From NCBI RefSeq assembly GCF_029309905.1, contig NZ_JARBJP010000002.1, forward strand, positions 612,946 through 676,945: a stretch of 64,000 nucleotides of DNA, read 5' to 3'. A program made the position numbers and the translations under genes. Under the pieces are notes generated by a model. The model made no database searches and was not told the DNA's origin. It saw only the letters and a program-made list of their open reading frames with translations. Below are positions 1 to 9,020 of this stretch, in pieces; the first letter of the stretch is position 1; every line of letters starts with the position of its first letter. The DNA is from Brytella acorum. GTDB taxonomy: Bacteria; Pseudomonadota; Alphaproteobacteria; Acetobacterales; Acetobacteraceae.

Positions 1-87
1 GGCGATGAGCTTCCGAACCTCGTGCTGCGATTTACCGCAGAACGAGCAGTATAAAGTGTTCTTGGGATCGCCGGACTTACTGTTCAT
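1..87 (-). CDS. clpX: ClpX N-terminus, ATP-dependent Clp protease ATP-binding subunit (partial)
   Basis: Only the first 29 codons are inside the window; the gene runs off the left edge. The visible peptide starts [20 protein letters not shown] and holds the first CxxC pair of the ClpX zinc-binding (C4) domain, which recognises adaptors and substrates. ClpX is the AAA+ unfoldase that feeds proteins to ClpP, whose gene lies just upstream on the same strand. A strong GGAGGAG ribosome site sits at 94-101, directly before the ATG at 87. Identification rests on this zinc-finger peptide plus the clpP neighbour; the AAA+ part is not visible. Confidence 0.9.
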   Translation of the reverse strand, partial: MNSKSGDPKNTLYCSFCGKSQHEVRKLIA

Positions 88-151
88 CACCACTCCTCCT
101 CCCCAGCGGTGTCGGCCAGAACCGGCTCCGACAGGGGGAATCAATTCTTAG

Positions 152-172
152 GCCGAGCACAAAACGCTCGGC
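152..172. repeat. Perfect 7-bp hairpin in the clpP-clpX gap
   Basis: GCCGAGC at 152-158 and GCTCGGC at 166-172 form a perfect stem around a 7-nt A-rich loop. A second pair (AGCATGCG 206-213, CGCATGCT 227-234) follows toward clpP. Neither has a T-tract on the minus strand, so they are not convincing intrinsic terminators. They may partially terminate or process a clpP-clpX transcript. Confidence 0.35.
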
Positions 173-252
173 AAGACCCCGATATGTCTTTAGGATTACA
201 TTTCCAGCATGCGGAGCCGCGTTTGTCGCATGCTCCGGCGATTGTCGAGCGC

Positions 253-900
253 TCAGCTTGCTGTCTCGGGCCGACGCTCGACAACCTTGTCGATCAAGCC
301 GAATGCAAGCGCCTCTTCAGCCGAAAGGTAACTGTCGCGCTCGAGCTTGCGCTCGATGTCTTCCAGCGTCTGTCCCGTATGCTCACGGTAAATTTCGTTC
401 AGGCGCTGACGGATGATCAGGATTTCACGGGCCTGAATCTCGATATCCGATGCCTGTCCCTGGGCGCCGCCCGAAGGCTGATGTACCATGACACGCGCAT
501 TGGGCAGACAGTAGCGGTGTCCTTTTTCGCCGCCTGCAAGAAGCAGGGATCCCATCGACGCCGCCTGGCCGATACACACGGTGCTCACGGGGCTGCGAAT
601 ATACTGCATCGTATCGTAAATCGCGAGGCCCGCGGAAACGACACCACCGGGACTGTTGATATAGAAGGAGATTTCCTTCGAAGGATTGACGCTCTCGAGA
701 TAAAGCAGCTGAGCTGAAATCACCGAGGCAACCTGATCGTACACAGGCCCCGTCAGAAAGATGATGCGCTCCTGAAGCAGGCGCGAATAGATATCGAAAG
801 CGCGCTCGCCCCGGGCAGTCTGCTCGACGACCATCGGCACCAGCGCGTTGTTGAAAACTTCAACGGGATCGCGATCCCACATGGCCACTTCCATTCCCAT
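253..900 (-). CDS. clpP: ATP-dependent Clp protease proteolytic subunit ClpP
   Basis: A 215-residue serine peptidase of family S14, the usual size for ClpP. The catalytic triad is visible: Ser115 in GQAASMGS, His140 in VMVHQPSGG and Asp189 in LERDSYLS. The glycine-rich oxyanion segment [10 protein letters not shown] is intact. It forms the tetradecameric chamber that degrades substrates unfolded by ClpX or ClpA. The order tig-clpP-clpX on the minus strand is the common proteobacterial arrangement. Three in-frame ATG codons (residues 1, 3 and 7) lie close together, so the exact start is uncertain by a few residues; the longest is given. Confidence 0.97.
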   Translation of the reverse strand: MGMEVAMWDRDPVEVFNNALVPMVVEQTARGERAFDIYSRLLQERIIFLTGPVYDQVASVISAQLLYLESVNPSKEISFYINSPGGVVSAGLAIYDTMQYIRSPVSTVCIGQAASMGSLLLAGGEKGHRYCLPNARVMVHQPSGGAQGQASDIEIQAREILIIRQRLNEIYREHTGQTLEDIERKLERDSYLSAEEALAFGLIDKVVERRPETAS

Positions 901-1039
901 TCAACCCCGCATCGACATGGATACGTCGCACAGGGGCATTTGCATCATATTGGTATGGCCACCATGTACTCCCAGAAGCGTCTCGTCAAAATTCGCTCCG
1001 GGAGTCGCATGAGGTTCGGCAGAGCCGATGACCGGTCGA

Positions 1040-2371
1040 TCAGAACTCGACCGAAGGAATTTCCGCCAGCTCTTCGGGGCTCACTTCTTTCTCCGTGACA
1101 TCCCCGAGTTCGATCAGATAATCGACAACCTTGTTTTCGAGAATCGGGCCACGGAGGCTATCCATGGCCTGCGGATTTTTGCCGAAAAACTCGAAAACGG
1201 CCTGCTCCTGTCCAGGGAAGCGCGTCGCTTCCTGGCGGACGCCCTGAATCAATTCCTCACGGCTTACGGTGATTTCCTTCTCTCGACCGATCTCGGCCAG
1301 AAGCAGACCCAGCTTGACGCGGCGTTCCGCAATCTTGCGATAGTCGGCACGGAGCGTCTCGTCGTCCTTGCCTTCGTCTTCTTCATCGATTTCGCCGTTC
1401 GAGCGGTCCTGCTCGACGCGAGCCCAGATCTGGTTGAATTCCGCGTCAACCATGCTCTGCGGGGCTTCGAAATCGGTTTTTTCGGCCAGAATGTCCAGAA
1501 GCTCACGCTTGATACGCAGACGTGTCAGCTGGGCATATTCGCCCTCCGCCTGCTTAGTGATCAGATCGCGGACCTGCTCGATGCCCTCAAACCCAATCTT
1601 TTTGGCAAATTCATCATCCAGCTCCGGATCGACCGGGGTTTTGAGCGCGTTCGCCTTGATGTCGAATGTCGCTTCCTTGCCAGCCAGTTCCTTGGCAGCG
1701 TAGTCCGCCGGGAAGGTCACATTGATGACCTTCTCTTCGCCAGACTTCATCTCTTCAAGCTGCTCGGCGAAGCCGGGAATGAAGCCCTCGCCGCCAATCT
1801 CGACATTCACGTCCTGGGCCGTACCGCCGTCGAAGGGGGTGCCGTCAAGCTTGCCCACGAAATCGACATTCAGCACATCACCCTGCTTCGCGGGGCGAAC
1901 TTCTTCAATGATATCGAAGCTGCGCTGACGCTTGGCAAGCTCGGCAAGAGCCTTGTTGACGGTCTCTTCGCTGGGCTTGGCGACGAGACGCGTGAGCTTC
2001 AGACCGGAGAGTTCCGGGACCTTGATCTCGGGAAGCACTTCCAGTTCGACCTTGAACTCAAGATCACCCTTGCCGTCCGCGCCGGAGACAAACTCGACAC
2101 GAGGCTGCGTCGCCGGGCGCAGCTTCTGGTCTTCGAGCAGCTTCGTCGTGGACTCATTGATGGCCTGCTCCATCACCTCACCGTCGATGGAAGCACCAAA
2201 GCGCTGCCGGACGACTGAAGCGGGCACCTTCCCCGGGCGAAAGCCAGGCAGATTGATGGTGCGGCCCAGCTCGGCGAGACGAGCGGCACGACGTGCCTCC
2301 AGATCTCCAGCTGGCACGGTAACCGTAAAGCCGCGCTTAAGACCTTCGGATTGGGTTTGCGTAACCTGCAT
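1040..2371 (-). CDS. tig: Trigger factor, ribosome-associated chaperone
   Basis: 443 residues, the typical trigger factor length. The N-terminal ribosome-binding domain carries the signature loop GFRPGKVP (residues 43-50) that contacts ribosomal protein L23. A FKBP-type peptidyl-prolyl isomerase domain follows (about 164-245, with GDVLNVDFVGKLDG and the GFIPGFAEQL segment), then the helical C-terminal chaperone arms. It binds nascent chains at the exit tunnel. The ATG at 2371 is preceded by AAGAGGA. A tRNA-Leu gene lies upstream on the same strand and clpP lies 139 bp downstream, an arrangement common in alphaproteobacteria. The C-terminus is acidic. Confidence 0.97.
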   Translation of the reverse strand: MQVTQTQSEGLKRGFTVTVPAGDLEARRAARLAELGRTINLPGFRPGKVPASVVRQRFGASIDGEVMEQAINESTTKLLEDQKLRPATQPRVEFVSGADGKGDLEFKVELEVLPEIKVPELSGLKLTRLVAKPSEETVNKALAELAKRQRSFDIIEEVRPAKQGDVLNVDFVGKLDGTPFDGGTAQDVNVEIGGEGFIPGFAEQLEEMKSGEEKVINVTFPADYAAKELAGKEATFDIKANALKTPVDPELDDEFAKKIGFEGIEQVRDLITKQAEGEYAQLTRLRIKRELLDILAEKTDFEAPQSMVDAEFNQIWARVEQDRSNGEIDEEDEGKDDETLRADYRKIAERRVKLGLLLAEIGREKEITVSREELIQGVRQEATRFPGQEQAVFEFFGKNPQAMDSLRGPILENKVVDYLIELGDVTEKEVSPEELAEIPSVEF

Positions 2372-2538
2372 CTGCCAGGCAGTCCTCTTTGAACGGGTTG
2401 AAATTCCGGATGGTCGACGGTCGCGATATTCGCAGCCCGCGCGCCCCTAAAACAGCCGGACGAAACATTCGACACCCCTATCCGGGCAGGCCAGCGCCAC
2501 GCCGCGATCAGCGGATATCAGTAAAGCCATGCGACGTT

Positions 2539-2623
<85 letters not shown>

Positions 2624-2702
2624 GCCGTTCGTCACACCCGTAAAACGGGTTTTCAAGGGCGCGGCTTTACATCAACCCGCGCGCGTTGCCAAGCTGTGCT
2701 CG

Positions 2703-4127
2703 TCACTTGCCCAGCTGAATCGCCGCGTCACGTGCCGCGCCGAGATGCTGGTCGAAATTCTCGGCGATAGGCCATGCGCCACTACGCAAACCAGCCTCGC
2801 CGTGAATCCAGACGCCCGCGCAGCATCCGTCCCAGGTAGTCATTCCGGCGGCGAGCATCGTTCCGATGACGCCGCTGAGCGTGTCGCCCGAACCGGCGGT
2901 GGCCAAAGCCGGACTCGCATGAGCGTTGATAGCGGCCCGCCCGTCGGGCGCAGCGACGATGGTGTCCGGTCCTTTCAGCACGACCACTGTGCCTAATAAA
3001 TGTGCCGCCTCACGCGCCGCTCCCAGACGATCGCTCCCGGGCTTGCCAAAAAGACGTGTAAATTCGCCAAGATGCGGCGTGATGGCCGCAACGCCTTTCA
3101 GCTTTTCCGGCTTTCCGGCGGCCCAACCCAAGGCCCCCGCATCGGCAACAACGGTTCTTGCGGCATCGAGAAGCATCGGGAGAACTTCGCCGACCTCGTC
3201 CGTCGTCAGACCCGGGCCGCAGATCCAGACCTTGCGACGTTCATCTTCAAGCAATTCAGAGAGAGGCTCGGCATCCACGATAAGCCCCGGCGGTCCAAGC
3301 CGGAAAGCGGCAGCCTGTGCGCCCGCGCTGATGCGGACAAGTCCCGCGCCGCTGGCGCGTGCGCCTGCCGCCGACAAACGCGCCGCGCCGGGCATGGAAG
3401 CGCCGGCACACAGACTGACGACACCGCGCGTATATTTATGGCTTTCCGCCGTCATTTCCGGCACGCGCCACAATCCGGGTTCGTTTCTCCATGTAAGGCA
3501 CGAAATCTCCGCTATCAGCGCCTCAGGCATTCCGATGTCAGCGCAGATAACCTCACCCAGATATTGGCGACCCGGATAGAGAAGATGGCCTGGCTTGAGA
3601 CGTACGAACGTGACGGTCATTTCCGCCGCGGGCAGGTCGCAAAGAAGCGCACCCGTTGCGCCGTCCACACCGGTCAGCATATCCACGGCGATGATCCGCC
3701 GGGCTGCAGCCAGCACGGTCACGATCTGAGCGGAAGGTGGGCGGTTTTGCCCGGCGCCAAAAACAGCATCAATGACGATATCGGCGCGTCCAGCTTCGGA
3801 TGCTGAGAACGGAACGACCGGTCCGGTCCACTTTTCAGCCGCTTCGGCCGCCGGGCCGCCCGCGCGCGGCGGGGCAAGCGCGGCCACTGTCACGGACCAA
3901 CCCGCCTGCATGAGATGACGGGCCGCCACATAGCCGTCGCCGCCGTTATTGCCCGGACCGCACAGCACAAGGACGCGGCACGGCGCGGCATGCTGACGCA
4001 CCGCGCGCGCCACGGCACGACCCGCGTTTTCCATAAGGCGACTGACGGGAACGATGGAGGCCGCCCTTTTATCAAGCTCGCCACATTCGGAAGGGCTGGG
4101 AAGCAAAAGTTGGCGCTGATGCATCAT
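2703..4127 (-). CDS. nnr: Bifunctional NAD(P)H-hydrate epimerase / ADP-dependent NAD(P)H-hydrate dehydratase
   Basis: A two-domain metabolite repair enzyme. The N-terminal YjeF-type half has the Rossmann motif CGPGNNGGDGYVAARHL and would epimerise R- and S-NADHX. The C-terminal ribokinase-like half has the motif AGSGDTLSGVIGTML and would dehydrate S-NADHX back to NADH using ADP. A longer reading frame upstream would add 14 residues, but ATG codons at 4127 and 4124 follow GGAAAGAAGAG and begin the natural MMHQRQLLLPS sequence. The protein of about 474 residues matches fused NnrE-NnrD proteins. It diverges from the small membrane protein at 4259. Confidence 0.93.
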   Translation of the reverse strand: MMHQRQLLLPSPSECGELDKRAASIVPVSRLMENAGRAVARAVRQHAAPCRVLVLCGPGNNGGDGYVAARHLMQAGWSVTVAALAPPRAGGPAAEAAEKWTGPVVPFSASEAGRADIVIDAVFGAGQNRPPSAQIVTVLAAARRIIAVDMLTGVDGATGALLCDLPAAEMTVTFVRLKPGHLLYPGRQYLGEVICADIGMPEALIAEISCLTWRNEPGLWRVPEMTAESHKYTRGVVSLCAGASMPGAARLSAAGARASGAGLVRISAGAQAAAFRLGPPGLIVDAEPLSELLEDERRKVWICGPGLTTDEVGEVLPMLLDAARTVVADAGALGWAAGKPEKLKGVAAITPHLGEFTRLFGKPGSDRLGAAREAAHLLGTVVVLKGPDTIVAAPDGRAAINAHASPALATAGSGDTLSGVIGTMLAAGMTTWDGCCAGVWIHGEAGLRSGAWPIAENFDQHLGAARDAAIQLGK

Positions 4128-4258
4128 GACACTCTTCTTTCCGTCTTTAGTTTCGACTCCGGCGGTCACTCAACCAGAGCGAGTCCCCTTGCGCTATGAT
4201 ACAGAACAAACGAGAACCGCTCCGATCCATCCCGAAAGCCGTCCGGAGTTACCTTTCG

Positions 4259-4705
4259 ATGACTATGATTTTGTGGGGCGCGGTCCTTGCTGCTCACGTT
4301 CTCAGCATGGCGTACTGGATTGGCGGCGGACTTTTCGTGACTCTCACGACACGATCCAGCCTGTCCCTCCTCGAAGCGGCGCAGCGACAGAACATATTGC
4401 TTCAGCTCTACTCCCGCTACTGCCGCATTCTGATGCATGTGGCACCCGTCTGCCTGATCAGCGGCTGGCTCCTGATCATCCATGTCGGCGGCTTCGCCTC
4501 GGTTCCCTGGACGGTCAACGCCATGCAGGCGCTCGGGATCGTCATGATGATCGTGCTGGCAACTATCATTTCCGGCCCCCTGCGCGCGGCACGTCGGGCC
4601 ATTCGCCCGCAACCCGCACTTTTCGACGCCATTCGCAAGCGCATTCTTCTGATGACCGGCGTCGGCATCCTCACGTCTTTTTTCGCTGCGCTGACGCTCG
4701 TCTGA
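4259..4705 (+). CDS. Small integral membrane protein, unknown function (CopD/HemJ-like)
   Basis: About 148 residues with four predicted membrane spans: ILWGAVLAAHVLSMAYW, a second around APVCLISGWLLIIHVGG, a third around ALGIVMMIVLATIISG and a C-terminal one ending FFAALTLV. The His in the first span and the WIGGGLF segment recall four-helix CopD- or HemJ-like families, but I cannot assign a function. Two starts are possible: ATG 4196 without a clear ribosome site, and ATG 4259 with GGAG at 4245-4248. The second starts directly at the first membrane helix and is preferred. It is divergent from nnr and upstream of the helicase gene. Confidence 0.75.
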   Translation: MTMILWGAVLAAHVLSMAYWIGGGLFVTLTTRSSLSLLEAAQRQNILLQLYSRYCRILMHVAPVCLISGWLLIIHVGGFASVPWTVNAMQALGIVMMIVLATIISGPLRAARRAIRPQPALFDAIRKRILLMTGVGILTSFFAALTLV

Positions 4706-4738
4706 AACGCCCCGAACACGTCTCTCCCTGTTAAAACT

Positions 4739-4767
4739 TGCGTTATCGCGCGATTCCCGATAACGCA
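4739..4767. repeat. 10-bp perfect inverted repeat before the helicase gene
   Basis: TGCGTTATCG at 4739-4748 is mirrored by CGATAACGCA at 4758-4767 around a 9-nt loop. It follows the small membrane-protein gene by 33 bp. No T-tract follows on the plus strand; on the minus strand a short TTTT follows. It may be a plus-strand terminator without a U-run, or an operator. A second dyad, TTGATT at 4808-4813 and AATCAA at 4822-4827, lies closer to the helicase start. Confidence 0.5.
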
Positions 4768-4861
4768 CAGGCACCGGCAGCCTCGCATGCCTGCGTGCGA
4801 TGGCGATTTGATTTGATCGTGAATCAATCTTGCAGACACCAGTCAGACATTCGAGAGCAGT

Positions 4862-7279
4862 TTGAGCCCCAAGAGCAACGCAGCCGCCACCACCGCCCGC
4901 CCTTCCAGAGGACGCAAGGCACCCGCAATTCCGACAGAGGCTTCGGATGCCGTATCCGAAGACGTGCCCGCCCCGCGTACGCGCCGCACTTCACGACGAA
5001 ACGCCGTCGTAGCTCCCTCGTCTGCCGAATCCGCGACGGCACTTCAGGTTTCCGCGCCCAGGAAGCGCGGACGTCCGCCCAAGGTGCCGGTCGTGCCTTC
5101 TGCTCAGCTTTCCGTAGACGCCGCCGTTGAAGCCTCTGCTCCCGAAAATACCGTTCGTCGTGGACGTGGGCGTCCTCGTAAAATTGCTCCAGTTGTCGAG
5201 ACGCAATCATCCAGCGCGGTGAAGGCTGGCGCATCAAGCCGACGGGGACGTCCGAGCAAGACTTCGGATGTCGCAAATTCGGACGTTGAGAAGGCAGTAG
5301 AGACCTCCACCCCGGAAAAGATGACGGTCGCAAAAGAGCCGCGTCGCCGGGGTCGTCCTTCCAAAGCCGTGAGCGCTGAGGCACCTGTCCCGAGCGAAGC
5401 ACCGGCTACACCCGAATCCGCCGATACAGGCAAGGTTGCCAAAGCGAAAACTGCGTCCGCCTCACGACGGGGTCCGGGCCGGCCGCCGAAAGGCGTCGTC
5501 GCAATAAAGGCTCCGGTCGAAGCGACGGCAGAGGAGTCGACGCAGAAAAAACGTGGTCGTCCCCGCAAGGAAGCCGCGATCAAGACAGCCGATGACGCGA
5601 AACCTGACGTTGCCTCCGCGACGACGTCCCGCACGCGTCGTGGACGCAAGCCGACAGAAAAATTGACGTCCCCGGCCCTTCCTGTTGAAGCCGATACGAA
5701 ACCTGACGCTGCTTCTGCCGAAATCGTCACGGTTGTCGATGCCGCCGCAGCAGAATTGCCGGATGAAAATCGCCCGCTTTTCTCGCAGCTTGGTCTTTCC
5801 GAACCCATCATGCGCGCCATTGCGGAAATGGGCTACGAGCACCCCACCCCTATTCAGGCCACTGCTATTCCCGTCGTGCTTCAGGGGCGTGACGTTCTTG
5901 GCGTCGCACAGACAGGAACCGGCAAGACGGCGTCATTTACGTTGCCGATGCTCGAACGTCTGGCGGGATCGCGGGCCAGAGCCCGCATGCCGCGCTCCCT
6001 GATTCTTGAGCCGACGCGTGAACTCGCTCTTCAGGTCGCGGAAAATTTCTCGCTTTATGGCAAGTTTCTGCGCCTTAACCACGCGCTGCTCATTGGCGGC
6101 GAGAGCATGGCGGATCAGCGTGCGGTTCTCAATCAGGGTGTTGACGTTCTGATCGCAACACCCGGTCGCCTCATCGATCTTTTCGAGCGCGGTGGCTTAT
6201 TGTTGAATCAGACGCGCCTTCTGGTCATCGACGAGGCGGACCGTATGCTCGATATGGGATTCATTCCCGATATCGAGCGCATCGTAAGTCTGCTCCCCAA
6301 AGAGCGTCAGACGTTGTTCTTCTCCGCGACCATGGCGCCGGAAATTCGCAAGCTCGCGGATGCCTTCCTGAATTTTCCGGAAGAAATCACGGTCGCCCGC
6401 CAGTCTTCCGTTGCCAAGACGATCGACGAAGCCCTCGTGGTTGTCGACGAGCATGACAAGCGGCGCACGCTGCGCAAGCTTCTCCGTCATGAGAACGTCC
6501 AGAACGCCATCGTCTTCTGCAACCGGAAGCGCGACGTCGATGTGCTCTACAAGTCTCTTCATAAACATCATTTTGCCGTAGGTCATCTTCATGGAGACCT
6601 GCCGCAGTCGGTGCGAACGAAGACCCTTGAGCGCTTCAAGGATGGCGAACTGAAGATCCTCGTATGCTCGGATGTCGCCGCGCGCGGGATCGACGTTTCC
6701 GGCCTCTCGCATGTTTTCAACTTCGATCTGCCTTTTCATGCCGAGGATTACGTACACCGGATCGGGCGCACCGGACGAGCGGGCAATCAGGGGCATGCTT
6801 TCAGTCTGGCGACCCCCTATCAGCACAAGCTGCTCGAGGCGATCGAAGCCTTGACCCAGAAAACCATCGCCCAGCCCGTGATCGAAGGCATCGAAACCCT
6901 TCCCTGGGCCGCGGACGACGAACGGCCACCGTCGTCGCGTGACCGTGGGTCGAAGCCAGGCCGTCATGGCGTCAAGCCCGAGAAAAAACCGGACCATCGT
7001 GAGTCACGCCCGGAGCGCGAGGAGTCTGTGCCCGTCCGGACCGACGATCGTCCGGCTCATGCGGCGCCTGCCCGCAACGAGCGGCGTCGGGACGACCGTC
7101 GTCATGATGGCCGTAAAGGTCATGGGGTTGCTGTCGTCGAGGATTTCGAACTCGACGGCCCTGCGACCGGTTTCGGTTCCGAAACTCCGGCCTTCATGCT
7201 CCTGCCGCGCCGCAATACCCCATCCGCGGATGGGGATGCCGGTCGCTCGGGTCCGGTCCAGCACCGTGGTGAGGCCTGA
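4862..7279 (+). CDS. DEAD-box RNA helicase (RhlE-like) with N-terminal AT-hook-like array
   Basis: 805 residues. The helicase core is complete: Q motif GYEHPTPIQ (324-332), Walker A AQTGTGKT (349-356), PTRELALQ, TPGRLIDL, DEAD (457-460), SAT (488-490), and the C-terminal motifs SDVAARGIDV and HRIGRTGR. The unusual part is residues 1-300, an Ala/Pro/Thr-rich low-complexity region with six to seven basic hooks of the form RGRPxK (RKRGRPPK at 67-74, then near 99, 127, 161, 202, 229 and 258). A charged Arg/Asp-rich tail follows the core. The start is TTG at 4862 after a GAGAG ribosome site; no ATG precedes the hooks in frame. It would unwind structured RNA; the hooks suggest added RNA or DNA binding. 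Confidence 0.93.
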   Translation: MSPKSNAAATTARPSRGRKAPAIPTEASDAVSEDVPAPRTRRTSRRNAVVAPSSAESATALQVSAPRKRGRPPKVPVVPSAQLSVDAAVEASAPENTVRRGRGRPRKIAPVVETQSSSAVKAGASSRRGRPSKTSDVANSDVEKAVETSTPEKMTVAKEPRRRGRPSKAVSAEAPVPSEAPATPESADTGKVAKAKTASASRRGPGRPPKGVVAIKAPVEATAEESTQKKRGRPRKEAAIKTADDAKPDVASATTSRTRRGRKPTEKLTSPALPVEADTKPDAASAEIVTVVDAAAAELPDENRPLFSQLGLSEPIMRAIAEMGYEHPTPIQATAIPVVLQGRDVLGVAQTGTGKTASFTLPMLERLAGSRARARMPRSLILEPTRELALQVAENFSLYGKFLRLNHALLIGGESMADQRAVLNQGVDVLIATPGRLIDLFERGGLLLNQTRLLVIDEADRMLDMGFIPDIERIVSLLPKERQTLFFSATMAPEIRKLADAFLNFPEEITVARQSSVAKTIDEALVVVDEHDKRRTLRKLLRHENVQNAIVFCNRKRDVDVLYKSLHKHHFAVGHLHGDLPQSVRTKTLERFKDGELKILVCSDVAARGIDVSGLSHVFNFDLPFHAEDYVHRIGRTGRAGNQGHAFSLATPYQHKLLEAIEALTQKTIAQPVIEGIETLPWAADDERPPSSRDRGSKPGRHGVKPEKKPDHRESRPEREESVPVRTDDRPAHAAPARNERRRDDRRHDGRKGHGVAVVEDFELDGPATGFGSETPAFMLLPRRNTPSADGDAGRSGPVQHRGEA

Positions 7280-7300
7280 GGCCGTACGGCCGACATCATC

Positions 7301-8590
7301 ATGACCATGTTCCGGGAAGAAACGATCGTCGCCCTGGGTGCCGCGGGCGATGGCATCGTGCATGCGGACGGGCAAACTCTCTTTGTTCCCGGAGCGCTGC
7401 CAGGCGAAACCGTGAGGATCCGCGAGGATGGTATTCTGGATACCATCGTCACGCCGTCTCCGGCACGTATCGAGCCCATATGTTCTCTCTTCGGCGTTTG
7501 TGGCGGATGTTCACTGCAAATACTGCGGACGGATGCCCTACTCGACTGGAAAATGGGGCGCGTCGAACGTGCTCTCCGGGACGCCGGTTTTTCGGCGCTG
7601 CCTTTGCCCCGATCATTCCAGACGGCTGCCAGAACCCGGCGGCGCGTGGACCTGGCGGTACGCCGTGTCGCGGACGGAATCGTCATCGGCCTCCACGGGC
7701 GTAATGCAGCGCCTGTGGACATGACGTCGTGTGACGTGATCGATCCGAAGCTCTTTGCGCTTCTAGCGCCACTGCGCGACGTTCTGGCCAGTCTCGGCGC
7801 CCTGACCGGCGAAGGCACGCTTCAGATCAACCTTCTGACCAGTGGGCCTGATATTCTGATCTCGACTCTACAGGAATTGTCGTCAAGCGATCGGAACAAA
7901 CTGGCGAACTTCGCCCGTCTTTACAAAATTCCCCGTATTTCGTGGTCGTTGGATGGAAAAACCGGCACCGACGAAACGGTAGCCCAGATTGCGCCCGTCC
8001 AGCAGGTTTTCGGACCGCTCACAATTTCTCCTCCCCCGGCCGTATTCCTGCAAGCGTCCGAATCGGGAGAGCGCGCTATTGTTCAGGCGGTCATGTCGGG
8101 AATTCCGCCGCTGAATCGTAAAGATCTTGTGGTCGAGCTTTATGCGGGTTGCGGTACTCTCACCGGCCCTCTTGCCGAAAAGGCCAAGGTTTTGGCTTAC
8201 GAGGGCTCCGCCGAAGCGGTGAAGGCCCTGCGCAAGGGACGTGTCGGATTGCGTTTCGACGTCGAGACACGCGATCTGGTCCGGCAGCCCGTCCTCGCCA
8301 AGGATCTGGGGGCGGCACGCGTGGTCGTCCTCGATCCGCCACACACGGGAGCGCCGCGCCAGATCGAGGAAATCGCCGCCGCCAAGGTAAAGGATGTGGT
8401 TTACGTGAGCTGCAATCCGGCGGCACTCACCAAAGACGCTCACAGGCTGGCGGAATCGGGATATCAGGTCGCTGAATGGACCGTCATCGATCAGTTTCTC
8501 TGGTCCGCCGAGGTGGAAGCTGTCGTGACATTCACGCGAGATTCAAAGCGTTTGAAAAAACTTGCCAGGAACACGGAAGGTGCGCTCTAG
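7301..8590 (+). CDS. Class I SAM-dependent RNA 5-methyluridine methyltransferase (RlmD/TrmA family)
   Basis: 429 residues. An N-terminal TRAM-like beta segment (about 5-50) is followed by the Fe-S cysteine pattern Cys61-X5-Cys67-X2-Cys70 (CSLFGVCGGC), with a likely fourth ligand in MTSCDV. The C-terminal Rossmann methyltransferase has ELYAGCGTLTG for SAM binding and VSCNPAAL with the catalytic cysteine near residue 370. Family members methylate C5 of specific uridines in 23S rRNA or tRNA; which site is modified here cannot be told from sequence. It follows the helicase gene by 21 bp, so the two may be cotranscribed. It is convergent with the suf operon. Confidence 0.9.
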   Translation: MTMFREETIVALGAAGDGIVHADGQTLFVPGALPGETVRIREDGILDTIVTPSPARIEPICSLFGVCGGCSLQILRTDALLDWKMGRVERALRDAGFSALPLPRSFQTAARTRRRVDLAVRRVADGIVIGLHGRNAAPVDMTSCDVIDPKLFALLAPLRDVLASLGALTGEGTLQINLLTSGPDILISTLQELSSSDRNKLANFARLYKIPRISWSLDGKTGTDETVAQIAPVQQVFGPLTISPPPAVFLQASESGERAIVQAVMSGIPPLNRKDLVVELYAGCGTLTGPLAEKAKVLAYEGSAEAVKALRKGRVGLRFDVETRDLVRQPVLAKDLGAARVVVLDPPHTGAPRQIEEIAAAKVKDVVYVSCNPAALTKDAHRLAESGYQVAEWTVIDQFLWSAEVEAVVTFTRDSKRLKKLARNTEGAL

Positions 8591-8599
8591 GAACCTTCC
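8575..8599. terminator. Hairpin between convergent rRNA methyltransferase and suf operon
   Basis: GGAAGGT at 8575-8581 pairs with ACCTTCC at 8593-8599, spanning the TAG stop of the methyltransferase gene. It lies exactly between two convergent transcripts and could serve both. There is no T-tract, so this is a modest candidate. Confidence 0.4.
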
Positions 8600-8621
8600 G
8601 CGCGCACGGGGCCGCTGCTCC

Positions 8622-8999
8622 TTAGACGTGGAAGCTTTCCCCACAACCGCAACGTCCTTTTTCGTTGGGGTTGGTGAAGGTGAAGCCTGATTCGAGATCT
8701 TTGATCTCATAATCCATCACGGTTCCGATCAGGAACAGCGTTGCCTTGCGATCGACGAGCAGCTTCAGGCCGTGATCGACGATCTCTTCGTCCGTGGGAG
8801 AGGCGGATTCGACGAAATCCATCTCGTAAGACATTCCGGAACAACCGCGCGATGCGAGAGCGATGCGCAGGATCTGCCCTTTGTTCGCGCCGTCATACAA
8901 CGTTCGCAGACGGGACGCGGCACGATCCGTCATGGTCATCATGGAAGGCAAAGACCGGCGAACCGGTGTCCCCGATGACGTGGTGGCTGTGTCAGACAT
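8622..8999 (-). CDS. sufA: A-type iron-sulfur carrier protein (SufA/ErpA/IscA family)
   Basis: 125 residues of the HesB/IscA family. The three invariant cysteines are visible: Cys53 in RGCSGMSY and Cys117 and Cys119 in the C-terminal GRCGCGESF. Proteins of this type take clusters from the SufBCD scaffold and deliver them to apo-targets. A GAGGAG ribosome site lies seven bases before the ATG at 8999. It is the last gene of the suf operon, 21 bp after the SufT-like gene. Whether it should be called SufA or ErpA cannot be settled from sequence; operon position favours SufA. The first 20 residues are a variable Ser/Thr-rich extension. Confidence 0.93.
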   Translation of the reverse strand: MSDTATTSSGTPVRRSLPSMMTMTDRAASRLRTLYDGANKGQILRIALASRGCSGMSYEMDFVESASPTDEEIVDHGLKLLVDRKATLFLIGTVMDYEIKDLESGFTFTNPNEKGRCGCGESFHV

Positions 9000-9020
9000 G
9001 ATCCGGCTCCTCGTTTGTTT

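Noticed and set aside
1028..2218. A 396-codon open frame antisense to tig, and similar long antisense frames over mfd (25147-26523) and other genes
   Set aside because: They mirror well-identified genes, have no ribosome sites or recognisable domains, and arise from GC-rich codon bias.
2636..2650. ACCCG/CGGGT hairpin followed by TTT upstream of tRNA-Leu
   Set aside because: It would terminate plus-strand transcription, but no plus-strand gene precedes it; likely chance.
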